A stretch of DNA of 64,000 nucleotides from Verrucomicrobiota bacterium (lineage in GTDB: Bacteria; Verrucomicrobiota; Verrucomicrobiia; CAIQCK01): contig JACRJX010000041.1 in assembly GCA_016235595.1 (NCBI GenBank), forward strand, positions 62,001 to 126,000, read 5' to 3'. Positions 24,950 to 33,041 of this stretch are shown here, one piece after another. Each line of letters opens with the position of its first letter. The stretch's first letter is position 1. The notes beneath the pieces were generated by a model. It was not told the DNA's origin and did not search any database. It saw only the letters and a program-made list of their open reading frames with translations. Made by a program: the position numbers and the translations under genes.

Positions 24950-26728
24950 TCACTTCGCCTTGCTGCCGATGCAGAAGAGCGACTTCTTGCCGCGGATGTA
25001 GATGCGGCCATCGGCGAACGCGGGGGATGAGAGCACTTCCTCGCCAAGCTCGGCGCGTGCCACTTCCTTGTAGGTGTCGCCGGCTTGCAGAACGACGCAG
25101 GCGCCTTTGTCGCCAAAGATGTAAACCTTGTCGCCAGCGAGGGCGGGCGACGATTTGAAGCTCATGTTGTCCAGTTCCTTCTCCCAAAGTTTCTTGCCCT
25201 TCGTCGCTTCAAAACAGGTAATCTGGCCTGCGGAGGTTGCGAGATAAACGCGCTTGCCGTCGCAGAGCGGACTGGAAACGTCCGGCAGGCCATCCTCGGC
25301 GCTCCACACAACGTGCGTCTTGGTCACGTCGCCGCTGCCGTCGGGTTTGATGGCGGCAAGTTTTTCGCCTTCGATCGCGGTGAACAGCAAGCCCGCACCA
25401 AAGACCGGCGAGGGAGTGACTTCGCCAGAGAGCGCCTCCGCGCGCCAGATCTCCTTGCCTGTGGCTGGATCGTAAGCCATGACCCAGGGTTTGGCGGCCA
25501 CGATGAACAAATCGCGTTGGCCGGTGTTGATGAGGATCGGCGATGACCACGAGCCGGGCACGGGCCGTGGCGCCGATTCCCACGCGGTATTACCCGTGGC
25601 GGTTTCGAGCGCAATAACCTTGGATTTGCCGTCCTTGCCCGTGCCTTGGTCGAGTTGGATCAACAATTTATCGCGATAGGTTTCCAGCGACGAGGCGTGA
25701 CCGTAGCTGTCGTCGAACTTGCCGAGGTTTCGCGCCCAAACACGATTGCCATTGTAGTCGAACGCGGCCACGTCGGCGTTGGTGAAGATCGCATAGACGC
25801 GACGGCCGTCGGTCGCCATCGTCGAAGGCGCGAAACCGCCCTCGTCCATCACCTGCGGTGCTTCGGGATCGGTGCCGGGCAGGTCGCCGACCTGTTTCTG
25901 CCAGAGCAGCTTTCCGCTTGTGGCATCGTAGCAGTAAACCTCGCGCTTCTTCTCCACCGCACCGGCAAGGAACACGCGGTTGCCCCAGAGCACCGGCGAG
26001 TTCGGACCGATGATTGGCACGGGCGCCTTCCACAAAATGTTCTCGCCAGTCTTCGCATTCCAGGTCGTCGGGACATTCGCGTAGGCGGAGATGCCGGAGC
26101 CGCTGGGTCCGCGGAAGCGCGGCCAGTTCTGCTTGAGTTCCTCCGGCGTTGGGAATGGCGTCGTCGGAGCCAGAGAGCCGGCTGCGGCTGTCCCCGTGGT
26201 TGCCGCGGCTTTCGCTGTTTGCGCCGGAATGAGCGTCGTCGTTTCCGCAGCCATCGCCCACGCTGCAGCGCCGAGCATCACACCGAGCATTGCCACTCCC
26301 AGTCGCGCTGTCGCGGCGGCATGGTCTTCGGTTTCATGGGTGCGCTCGGTTTTTTGCGTCTTCGGCAGTTTCCGGCGATAGATGGCAGACTGGACGGCGA
26401 ACAGGAACACTGACGCGCCCACAATCAGCAGCAACCCGGCGCGCTCGGCGAGGAGGATGTGGCGGGAATGGTGCCGGCGCAGGTTGTAATCCACCATGCG
26501 AACCTGCTTCTTCAGCGCCTCGTCGTCGGGGTTCTGGACCAGCGACGCCTTCATCCGGACCAGTTCGGGTGCGGCCAGTGGATCGAAGGATCGGCTTTGG
26601 AGATGGTTGATGAGCATCAGCGCCGCGATGATGACGCAGAAGGCGCCCGCGACGATGGCGGTGCGGACCTGCGCTTGTGGCCAGTGGCCGGCGGTGGGCG
26701 AAGTGGAGTTCTGGGTGGCTGGCTGCAT
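24950..26728 (-). CDS. PQQ-binding-like beta-propeller membrane protein
   Basis: 592 residues. A first membrane helix lies at about 23-41, a second around 95-113 and a third near 145-165, followed by a large periplasmic domain of PQQ_2-type propeller blades (for example VLWGNRVFLAGAVE and ALAGDKVYIFGD). The blades recur about every 45-50 residues. The motif WPRFRGPSGSGIS at the domain start is typical of planctomycete/verrucomicrobial PQQ-like proteins that do not necessarily bind PQQ. It is the last gene of the leftward redox module, 4 bases after the NapH-like gene. Confidence 0.85.
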   Translation of the reverse strand: MQPATQNSTSPTAGHWPQAQVRTAIVAGAFCVIIAALMLINHLQSRSFDPLAAPELVRMKASLVQNPDDEALKKQVRMVDYNLRRHHSRHILLAERAGLLLIVGASVFLFAVQSAIYRRKLPKTQKTERTHETEDHAAATARLGVAMLGVMLGAAAWAMAAETTTLIPAQTAKAAATTGTAAAGSLAPTTPFPTPEELKQNWPRFRGPSGSGISAYANVPTTWNAKTGENILWKAPVPIIGPNSPVLWGNRVFLAGAVEKKREVYCYDATSGKLLWQKQVGDLPGTDPEAPQVMDEGGFAPSTMATDGRRVYAIFTNADVAAFDYNGNRVWARNLGKFDDSYGHASSLETYRDKLLIQLDQGTGKDGKSKVIALETATGNTAWESAPRPVPGSWSSPILINTGQRDLFIVAAKPWVMAYDPATGKEIWRAEALSGEVTPSPVFGAGLLFTAIEGEKLAAIKPDGSGDVTKTHVVWSAEDGLPDVSSPLCDGKRVYLATSAGQITCFEATKGKKLWEKELDNMSFKSSPALAGDKVYIFGDKGACVVLQAGDTYKEVARAELGEEVLSSPAFADGRIYIRGKKSLFCIGSKAK

Positions 26729-26732
26729 GATT

Positions 26733-28064
26733 TTAACTCTTTGGATTGCTTTGAACCGGCGTCAGCGGAATGACATTCCTGCTTTGTATCCGCTTCACCC
26801 GGACAATTTCTTTCGGGCAGTACACATAGCACCGGCCGCACGACACACAGTCCGCAGGGTCCGGATCGTAGACGTTCCTCTCGTGAGGCTCGGAAATCGA
26901 AATCAGCGTCACACCAAATACGAGTCCGACAAACGCGCCGAACAGCACGGTTCCGACGACAAACCTGCCGCGCACCCGCAGTGCCTCGGCGTAAAGCTCC
27001 TCCACCGGCTGGCCGGTCTGGCGGAACGCCTTGCTCGCGTCGGTCGGCTCCTTCACCTTGCCGGCGTCCTCGGCGGCGACCTGTTCGGCAAGACCGACCG
27101 TGGCGTGCATGCGCGAGAACGGCACGCTGAGACGCCCGCCGAGCCAGCCACCCAGCACGACAAGCAACGGCAGCAGCGCCAGCAGCGTGATCCGTCGGAG
27201 GGCAAGCTTGCGCGGGTCGGGATGCGCGTCTTTCAACATCGGGTCAGCGATGGCGCCATACGGGCAGGCGGTGTCGCAAATCTGGCAGTGTATGCAGTCC
27301 GTCGGGGAGAGCGTCACGTTCCACTTCGCATAACGCGACACCAGGCTCAACAGCGCGCCGTACGGGCAGAGGAAACGGCAATACGGCCGGCCAACGAAGA
27401 TGCCAACAACCAGGAACGCCGCGCCGAGCGCGAGCATTCCGAAGCTGCCGGTGCGCCGGTAGAGCGCCACAAACGGGTCGTATTCGCAGATGATGAACGC
27501 GCTGCCGGTTGCCGCGAAAAGGATTCCCGCGCCTAGATAGACGAACGGCAGCACGCCGAGAGCGTGCTCCAGCCACGGTTGCACTTTCACCGGTTTCAGC
27601 AGCACCAAATCCTGCATCGCGCCCATCGGACAGACCGACGAACAGAATGTCCGGCCGAAAAACAGCGTGAACACCAGCGGCAGCAGGAAAAACGCCACGG
27701 TTGTCAGCGGCACGACGTAACTGCTGTTGAACAACGCCAGCACCACGTCCTGCACCGAACCGATCGAACAGACGCATCCCTGTTGGTAGAACCCGAAGTA
27801 GAGCAGCGAGAAGACCGACAACGCCAGCACGCCGTCGCGCGAGCGTTTCTTCAAAACCAGATAGGACGCCAGCGACAGCGCCGCCACCAATACCGCCACG
27901 TCGAGGTAGCTTTGCCACAACGCCCGCGTCACCGGCATGGTCGTCACCGGCATCTTGTAGCCCGGATCGAACTCCGGTGGCGGAAAACGTTCGACACCGA
28001 AAGCTGTGACGAACGGCAATATCAACAACGTCAGGTAGAGACAAACACGGGTCACTTGCCTCAT
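26733..28064 (-). CDS. NapH/NosR-type polyferredoxin membrane protein
   Basis: 443 residues from ATG 28064, which overlaps the upstream stop. Membrane helices alternate with cysteine motifs: CSSVCPMG and CRFLCPYG (the half-cluster motifs of NapH/NosR), then two 4Fe-4S ferredoxin motifs, CIHCQICDTACPYG and CVSCGRCYVYCPKE near the C-terminus. Family members pass electrons between the quinone pool and periplasmic Fe-S or heme proteins. No nitrate or nitrous oxide reductase is present, so the terminal partner is unknown. Confidence 0.87.
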   Translation of the reverse strand: MRQVTRVCLYLTLLILPFVTAFGVERFPPPEFDPGYKMPVTTMPVTRALWQSYLDVAVLVAALSLASYLVLKKRSRDGVLALSVFSLLYFGFYQQGCVCSIGSVQDVVLALFNSSYVVPLTTVAFFLLPLVFTLFFGRTFCSSVCPMGAMQDLVLLKPVKVQPWLEHALGVLPFVYLGAGILFAATGSAFIICEYDPFVALYRRTGSFGMLALGAAFLVVGIFVGRPYCRFLCPYGALLSLVSRYAKWNVTLSPTDCIHCQICDTACPYGAIADPMLKDAHPDPRKLALRRITLLALLPLLVVLGGWLGGRLSVPFSRMHATVGLAEQVAAEDAGKVKEPTDASKAFRQTGQPVEELYAEALRVRGRFVVGTVLFGAFVGLVFGVTLISISEPHERNVYDPDPADCVSCGRCYVYCPKEIVRVKRIQSRNVIPLTPVQSNPKS

Positions 28065-28636
28065 GCCTGATGCTCCCGGTTCTTGAACAAATAAGGTTTG
28101 TCGGCTGGTACGCGCTGGAACGCCTGCCCCGGGCACGCGATGGCGATGGCACACTCGTCGCAGTTCACGCAGCGGTCGTGGCGCACTTGCAGGAAGAACG
28201 AGCCATTGCCGAACAGGACGCAACCTTTCACGCACTTCGCGCAGCCAATGCACAATTCCTCTTCAATGTTATATTCGTAATAGGGGTCCTCCAGCGCGCG
28301 ACGCTTGATCGCGCCGGTCGGACAAAGCTGGTTCTCCGCGCCGGTATCGAGGCCGATCGGCTCCGGCTCAAAATAGCCGGTGCAGAGCTTGCAGTAGCCG
28401 CACATCGGATAAACCTGCACGCATTTCACCGCCGACGGATGCATCACACACTCCGTCGCACAGCGCGTGCAGCAGACGCACTTGTAGGGATCAATCTGCC
28501 ACACCAACCGCTTCGGCTGGCTGCGGCGGAACAGCAGTGTCGTCGCCGCGCCAAGCAGGAACAGAAACGCGCCGCGCATGGTGCCGTTGAAGAACTGGCG
28601 TCGCGAAGGCTCCGGTTTGGGGATCGGGTTGCTCAT
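28061..28636 (-). CDS. Exported 4Fe-4S ferredoxin (NapG/MauM-like)
   Basis: 191 residues. A Tat-like start SRRQFFNG is followed by a hydrophobic stretch (about residues 20-37). Several cysteine groups follow: CVCCTRCATEC, CGYCKLC, then CIGCAKCVKGC and CVNCDECAIAIACP, enough for up to four 4Fe-4S clusters. It should relay electrons on the outer face of the membrane to the NapH-like partner. Overlaps both neighbours by 4 bases (ATGA), so the stoichiometry is probably translationally coupled. Confidence 0.85.
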   Translation of the reverse strand: MSNPIPKPEPSRRQFFNGTMRGAFLFLLGAATTLLFRRSQPKRLVWQIDPYKCVCCTRCATECVMHPSAVKCVQVYPMCGYCKLCTGYFEPEPIGLDTGAENQLCPTGAIKRRALEDPYYEYNIEEELCIGCAKCVKGCVLFGNGSFFLQVRHDRCVNCDECAIAIACPGQAFQRVPADKPYLFKNREHQA

Positions 28637-28866
28637 GACCGCTTCGTCATCGCTCTCACCTCAGCCGCCTGCGGCAGGACGCATGTCGGCAACGACGCGC
28701 AACCGCGGCAAAGCCTGATCTTCGGGCACCCGGCCTGCTCCGGCGTCGCCGTTCGCCGCGCCACCAGCACACCGGCCACCGCCGCCAGCGCTGTCAGGAT
28801 CGCGTAACGCAAACCGCTGCGCAAGAACTCGCGCCGGTGCTGGATTTGATGGAGGAGCGGGTTCAT
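28633..28866 (-). CDS. Small Tat-type membrane-anchored Cys-rich protein
   Basis: 77 residues. Twin-arginine-like HRREFLRSG, one hydrophobic helix (AILTALAAVAGVLVA), then a short tail with CPKIRLCRGCASLPTC, a CX5CX2CX5C arrangement that could hold an Fe-S cluster or zinc. I do not recognise the family. The ATG at 28866 overlaps the preceding stop and its own stop overlaps the next start, so it is certainly translated with the module. Confidence 0.75.
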   Translation of the reverse strand: MNPLLHQIQHRREFLRSGLRYAILTALAAVAGVLVARRTATPEQAGCPKIRLCRGCASLPTCVLPQAAEVRAMTKRS

Positions 28867-29927
28867 TTCTTTCGAGTAAAGACGCGAATCTCTCGCGAGA
28901 ACGCATCCGCCAGCAGGATGCGGCCCGCCGAGTCCACCGCCAGATCCATGCACACGCCGCTCGCGGCGGTCGCATTGGGGTTCTCGATCTGCATCGGGAA
29001 AAGCTCCGGCCCGGCGACGACACCCTCGAAGTCGCCTTGGGCGCTGTAAACCTTCACGCGCGGCAACCCTTTCTCGCTCGTCACAAACCGGCCGTCCGAC
29101 AGCCGCGCGAAGTGGATCGGGTTGCAGCAGCCGCAGAAGCCTTTCAAACCAAGGCTCTCCTCGCCCCAGTAGTTCCGGATCTCTCCGTCGAACGTGTAGG
29201 CTTCGAGCCGGTGCCGGCCCGGATTCACAACCCAGAGCAGCCCATCCACACCGACGCTGAGGTCGAGATGCGGACTCGGCACGATGAAACCGAGGATGTG
29301 TTTCTCCGGGTCCTTCTTGCCGATGCGGCCAAGCAATTTGCCGGCGAGATCGTAGCGCAACACCACGCGGTTGCCGGCGTCAGCGACGAATACGTCCTTC
29401 TCCGCCACCGCCACCGCTGTCAGCAGCGCATCGCTGCCCGCGCTTTCCCATTGCGCCTGCCGCGCACCTGAGAGGCTGAACACCTCCACGTGATTCTTCA
29501 TGCCAACGAAGATGTTCCCCGTCGCCGCCACTGCCAGACAACGCGGCCGTTCGCTCAACTCGAACCCGCTGGTACGTTCGCCGGTCTTGCTGAAAACGCG
29601 AACCGCCTGGTCACCCGCCACATACACACGGTCCTCAGGCCCGGTCGCGACGGCACGCAACTCCTTGAAGCCTGTGGTTATTTTCGCCGACTCGTCGTAT
29701 TGGATGAGCGCGGGATCGGTCTTGTAGAACTTCGACAGATCGTAGGTAAACTCCTTGCCGAGACTGCGCCCGCCACCGCCCGCGCCGATAGCCGGCTTCT
29801 CCGCCTGCGCCGGAAACGACAGCAAGCCGCTTGCACTCCCCAGTCCGAACAACGATGCGCCGCCCACGCTCCGCCGCAAAAACTGGCGTCGTGTGGCTTT
29901 CTCCAAACTTTTGGGCGCGTTGTTCAT
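28863..29927 (-). CDS. Tat-exported NHL-repeat beta-propeller protein
   Basis: 354 residues from ATG 29927 (MNNAPKSLEKATRRQFLRR); upstream frame residues are discarded. The Tat motif RRQFLRR is followed by a hydrophobic leader ending in AQA. The mature part has NHL/six-bladed propeller repeats such as EDRVYVAGDQAVRVF and EKDVFVADAGNRVV, and an FCGCCNP motif around residue 260 with three clustered Cys. It is probably a periplasmic sensor or binding partner in the redox module; first gene of the operon. Confidence 0.82.
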   Translation of the reverse strand: MNNAPKSLEKATRRQFLRRSVGGASLFGLGSASGLLSFPAQAEKPAIGAGGGGRSLGKEFTYDLSKFYKTDPALIQYDESAKITTGFKELRAVATGPEDRVYVAGDQAVRVFSKTGERTSGFELSERPRCLAVAATGNIFVGMKNHVEVFSLSGARQAQWESAGSDALLTAVAVAEKDVFVADAGNRVVLRYDLAGKLLGRIGKKDPEKHILGFIVPSPHLDLSVGVDGLLWVVNPGRHRLEAYTFDGEIRNYWGEESLGLKGFCGCCNPIHFARLSDGRFVTSEKGLPRVKVYSAQGDFEGVVAGPELFPMQIENPNATAASGVCMDLAVDSAGRILLADAFSREIRVFTRKK

Positions 29928-30098
29928 CAAATGCTGTTCAAAACCTGCCGTTCGGCTGACGCGAAACTTGCGGCATTGCCGTCTTGCTTGCAAGTCTAGG
30001 TTTGCGCGGCCGGATGCAACCATGGGCCGCTCCTTGACGAGAAGCGTTGGCCGGCACAAGATAGCAGTGTCGTCACTGAGCAAAAAGCAGAAACACAC

Positions 30099-30893
30099 AT
30101 GGCTGTCATTACACTAACCACGGATTTTGGCACGAACGGCTGGTTCGCCGCAGTCATGAAGGGCGTCATCGCTGGCATCGCTCCAGACGCGCGCGTCGTG
30201 GACGTGACGCACGAGATTACCGGGCAGGACATCCTCGCCGGCGCATTCGTGCTCGCGCAGTGTTTTCGCAACTTCCCGCGCGACACCGTCCATGTCGCCG
30301 TCGTGGATCCCGGCGTCGGCTCGCCCCGGCGCGCCATCGCGGTAAAGTCGCAGAACTACTTTTTTCTCGCGCCGGATAACGGCGTGTTGACGCTGGCGCT
30401 GGCCACCGTGGACGACTGCGCCCCGCTGCAAATCCGTTCCATCGAAAACGAACGCCTGTTCAACCGGCCCGTCAGCCGCACCTTTCACGGCCGCGACATC
30501 TTCGCGCCCGTCGCCGCGCATCTCGCCACCGGCGTCGCGTTCCAGGAAGTTGGCCCGGTCATCGAGAATATCGTACGGTTGGAAAGCGCCGAGCCGAAGG
30601 TGACAAAAAAGGGCATCGAGGGCCGCGTCATGTTCGTGGATCGCTTCGGCAACCTCATCACCAATATTGCCGCGCGCCATCTTGAACAACTTCCGGGGGA
30701 ACCCAAGTCCTTCCGCGTCGGCTCTTCTTGGAACGGTGTGATCCGCAAGTATGGCCGCTTTTACGCCGAAGTTCCGCATGGCAAACCCATTGCCGTCATC
30801 GGCTCCAGCAACCACGTCGAACTGTGCGTCAACCAGGGCAACGCGGCAAAAACGTTCCATGCGAAGGTGGGCGATACGGTTCGCGTCTCGTAA
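30099..30893 (+). CDS. SAM hydroxide adenosyltransferase (DUF62) family protein
   Basis: 264 residues. DUF62/SAM chlorinase-fluorinase superfamily; most members hydrolyse S-adenosylmethionine to adenosine and methionine with an activated water. N-terminal ITLTTDFG with the conserved Asp, VVDPGVGSPRR, the RTFHGRDIFAP segment and the C-terminal VDRFGNLITN (SAM-binding) are all present. The extended chloride/fluoride loop cannot be judged by eye. It precedes aguB by 100 bases; both relate to SAM/polyamine chemistry, but a direct link is inference. Confidence 0.88.
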   Translation: MAVITLTTDFGTNGWFAAVMKGVIAGIAPDARVVDVTHEITGQDILAGAFVLAQCFRNFPRDTVHVAVVDPGVGSPRRAIAVKSQNYFFLAPDNGVLTLALATVDDCAPLQIRSIENERLFNRPVSRTFHGRDIFAPVAAHLATGVAFQEVGPVIENIVRLESAEPKVTKKGIEGRVMFVDRFGNLITNIAARHLEQLPGEPKSFRVGSSWNGVIRKYGRFYAEVPHGKPIAVIGSSNHVELCVNQGNAAKTFHAKVGDTVRVS

Positions 30894-30993
30894 CACTCGC
30901 GTCTTTCCCGGCCACGTTTCGGCTGCCACCGCAGCCTTGCAATCGCCGTCCCGCAAACTAACCTTAACGGCGGTCCCTGACTGCTGGAATCCG

Positions 30994-31890
30994 ATGGCAA
31001 CAAAACGCAAATCCGATGTCGTACGCGTTGGGCTGGTGCAGATGGCCTGCTCGCCCAACCCGGCGGCGAATTTGAAGAAGGCGCTGGCGCGCGTCGAGGA
31101 CGCGGCGCGGCGCGGCGCGCGGATCGTCTGCCTGCCGGAGTTGTTCCAGTCGCAGTATTTCTGTCAGGAAGAGGACTACGACCATTTCAAACTGGCAGAG
31201 GCGGTGCCCGGTCCGGCCACCCACGCGATGGCACGACTGGCGAAGAAACTTCACGTCGTCATCATCGCGCCGGTTTTCGAGCGGCGGACGCGCGGCGTTT
31301 ATCACAACACCGCCAGCATTCTCGACGCCGACGGACGCTGGCTCGGCAAGTATCGGAAGATGCACATTCCGGACGACCCCCTTTATTATGAGAAGTTCTA
31401 CTTCACGCCGGGCGATCTCGGCTTCCGCGCATGGAAAACGCAGCACGGGCGGGTCGGCGTGCTCATCTGCTGGGACCAGTGGTATCCGGAAGCGGCGCGG
31501 CTGACGGCGCTCCAAGGCGCGGAGATTCTGTTCTTCCCGACCGCGATCGGCTGGCATCCGCGCGAGAAGGCGCAACTCGGCACGGCACAACACAGTGCCT
31601 GGGAGGCGGTCCAGCGCAGCCACGCCATCGCCAACGGTTGCTTCGTCGCCGCCGTCAACCGCGTCGGCCACGAACGCCCTGCGGGCGGTGACGGCATCGA
31701 ATTCTGGGGCCAGAGCTTCGTCGCCGGCCCCGACGGCCAGGTCATTGCGAAGGCTGGCGCGAATACCGAGGAGATTATTGCCGCCGACTGCAACCTCGAC
31801 CGTGTGGAGTATTCGCGGACGCACTGGCCGTTCCTTCGCGACCGCCGTGTGGACGCCTATGGCGACATCACGAAACGGATGGTGGACTGA
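30994..31890 (+). CDS. aguB: N-carbamoylputrescine amidase
   Basis: 298 residues from ATG 30994. Nitrilase-superfamily Glu-Lys-Cys triad: Glu in CLPELFQS, Lys in YRKMHIPD, Cys in LICWDQWYPE. The AguB-type segment YYEKFYFTPGD is present. It hydrolyses N-carbamoylputrescine to putrescine, CO2 and ammonia in the cytosol. aguA follows after 5 bases, giving the complete agmatine-to-putrescine route. Confidence 0.92.
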   Translation: MATKRKSDVVRVGLVQMACSPNPAANLKKALARVEDAARRGARIVCLPELFQSQYFCQEEDYDHFKLAEAVPGPATHAMARLAKKLHVVIIAPVFERRTRGVYHNTASILDADGRWLGKYRKMHIPDDPLYYEKFYFTPGDLGFRAWKTQHGRVGVLICWDQWYPEAARLTALQGAEILFFPTAIGWHPREKAQLGTAQHSAWEAVQRSHAIANGCFVAAVNRVGHERPAGGDGIEFWGQSFVAGPDGQVIAKAGANTEEIIAADCNLDRVEYSRTHWPFLRDRRVDAYGDITKRMVD

Positions 31891-31895
31891 ACACG

Positions 31896-32981
31896 ATGAA
31901 GACCCGTCCACCAACACCTGCTGTTCTTGGTTACCGCATGCCTGCGGAATGGGAACCGCACGAGGCAACGTGGCTGACCTGGCCGCGTGGCGCAGGCGCA
32001 AGTTTCCCCGGCAAATTCGAGCCGGTCCCGGCCTACTGGGTGAAGTTGGCCGAGTTGCTCAGCCCGCATGAGGTGGTCCACATCGTCGTCCATGACGAAG
32101 CCCACGAAGAGAAAGTCCGCCATCTTCTGGCAAAGTCCAGGAAGCTTTGCCGCAGCCGGGTTCTGCTCCATCGCTTCGGCTGCAACGAATGCTGGTGCCG
32201 CGATCATGGCCCGATCTTCGTTCTCCGAAAATCCAGGTCCCAGGATTCAGCATCCAAAATCGCCATCCTCGATTGGCACTACAACGCTTGGGGCGGCAAG
32301 TATCCGCCTTGGGACCTCGACGACGCCATTCCGCAGCGTGTCGCGCAGACGCTCGGCCTGCCGTTGTTTTCGTCGGACATGGTGCTCGAAGGCGGTTCCA
32401 TAGACGTCAACGGCCGCGGCACGTTGCTCACCACCGAGTCTGTCCTGCTCAACAAGAACCGCAACCCGGAGCTGACCAAGCGCCAGATCGAGCAGCGTCT
32501 CTGCGAACACCTCGGTGTGACTCATATTCTCTGGCTCGGCGACGGCATCGCCGGCGACGACACCGACGGCCACGTGGACGACATCACCCGTTTCGTCGGC
32601 CCACGCACCGTCATCACTTGCATTGAAGACGATCCTGCCGACGAGAACCATGCGCCGCTGCTGGAAAACCTGAAACGCCTCCGGGCAATGCGCGACCAGG
32701 ACGGGCAACCCCTGCGCGTCATTGAGTTGCCGATGCCCGGCCGCCTCGACGGCCGTGGCCAGCGCCTGCCCGCCAGTTACGCCAACTTCTACATCGCCAA
32801 CGATATCGTCCTCGTGCCGACCTACTCGCACCGGAACGACAAGCGCGCTCTGGCCATCCTCCAGCGCTGTTTCCCAAAGCGCCGCGTTGTCGCCGTCGAA
32901 TGCACCGACCTCGTCTGGGGCCTCGGTGCGTTGCATTGCGTCACCCAACAGCAACCGGCAGTTGGACGTCTGCGCCATTGA
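31896..32981 (+). CDS. aguA: Agmatine deiminase
   Basis: 361 residues, peptidyl-arginine-deiminase-like fold (PAD_porph). Agmatine to N-carbamoylputrescine plus ammonia. Landmarks: MPAEWEPHEATWLTWP, CRDHGPIFV (Asp for guanidinium), VLEGGSIDVNG, DTDGHVDD with the catalytic His, and the nucleophile Cys348 in GALHCVTQQQP. A heptad array (32230-32264) adds the loop SRSQDSASKI directly after the CRDHGPIFV strand. Confidence 0.93.
   Translation: MKTRPPTPAVLGYRMPAEWEPHEATWLTWPRGAGASFPGKFEPVPAYWVKLAELLSPHEVVHIVVHDEAHEEKVRHLLAKSRKLCRSRVLLHRFGCNECWCRDHGPIFVLRKSRSQDSASKIAILDWHYNAWGGKYPPWDLDDAIPQRVAQTLGLPLFSSDMVLEGGSIDVNGRGTLLTTESVLLNKNRNPELTKRQIEQRLCEHLGVTHILWLGDGIAGDDTDGHVDDITRFVGPRTVITCIEDDPADENHAPLLENLKRLRAMRDQDGQPLRVIELPMPGRLDGRGQRLPASYANFYIANDIVLVPTYSHRNDKRALAILQRCFPKRRVVAVECTDLVWGLGALHCVTQQQPAVGRLRH
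32230..32264. repeat. Heptad array, 5 units, inside aguA
   Basis: aatccag, gtcccag, gattcag, catccaa, aatcgcc, in frame in a surface loop of agmatine deiminase. Confidence 0.8.
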
Positions 32982-33041
32982 TTCCCTGATTGTGATTTCG
33001 GCAACGCGTCTCTACAGTGCGGGCCACACGGTCGAGGAATC

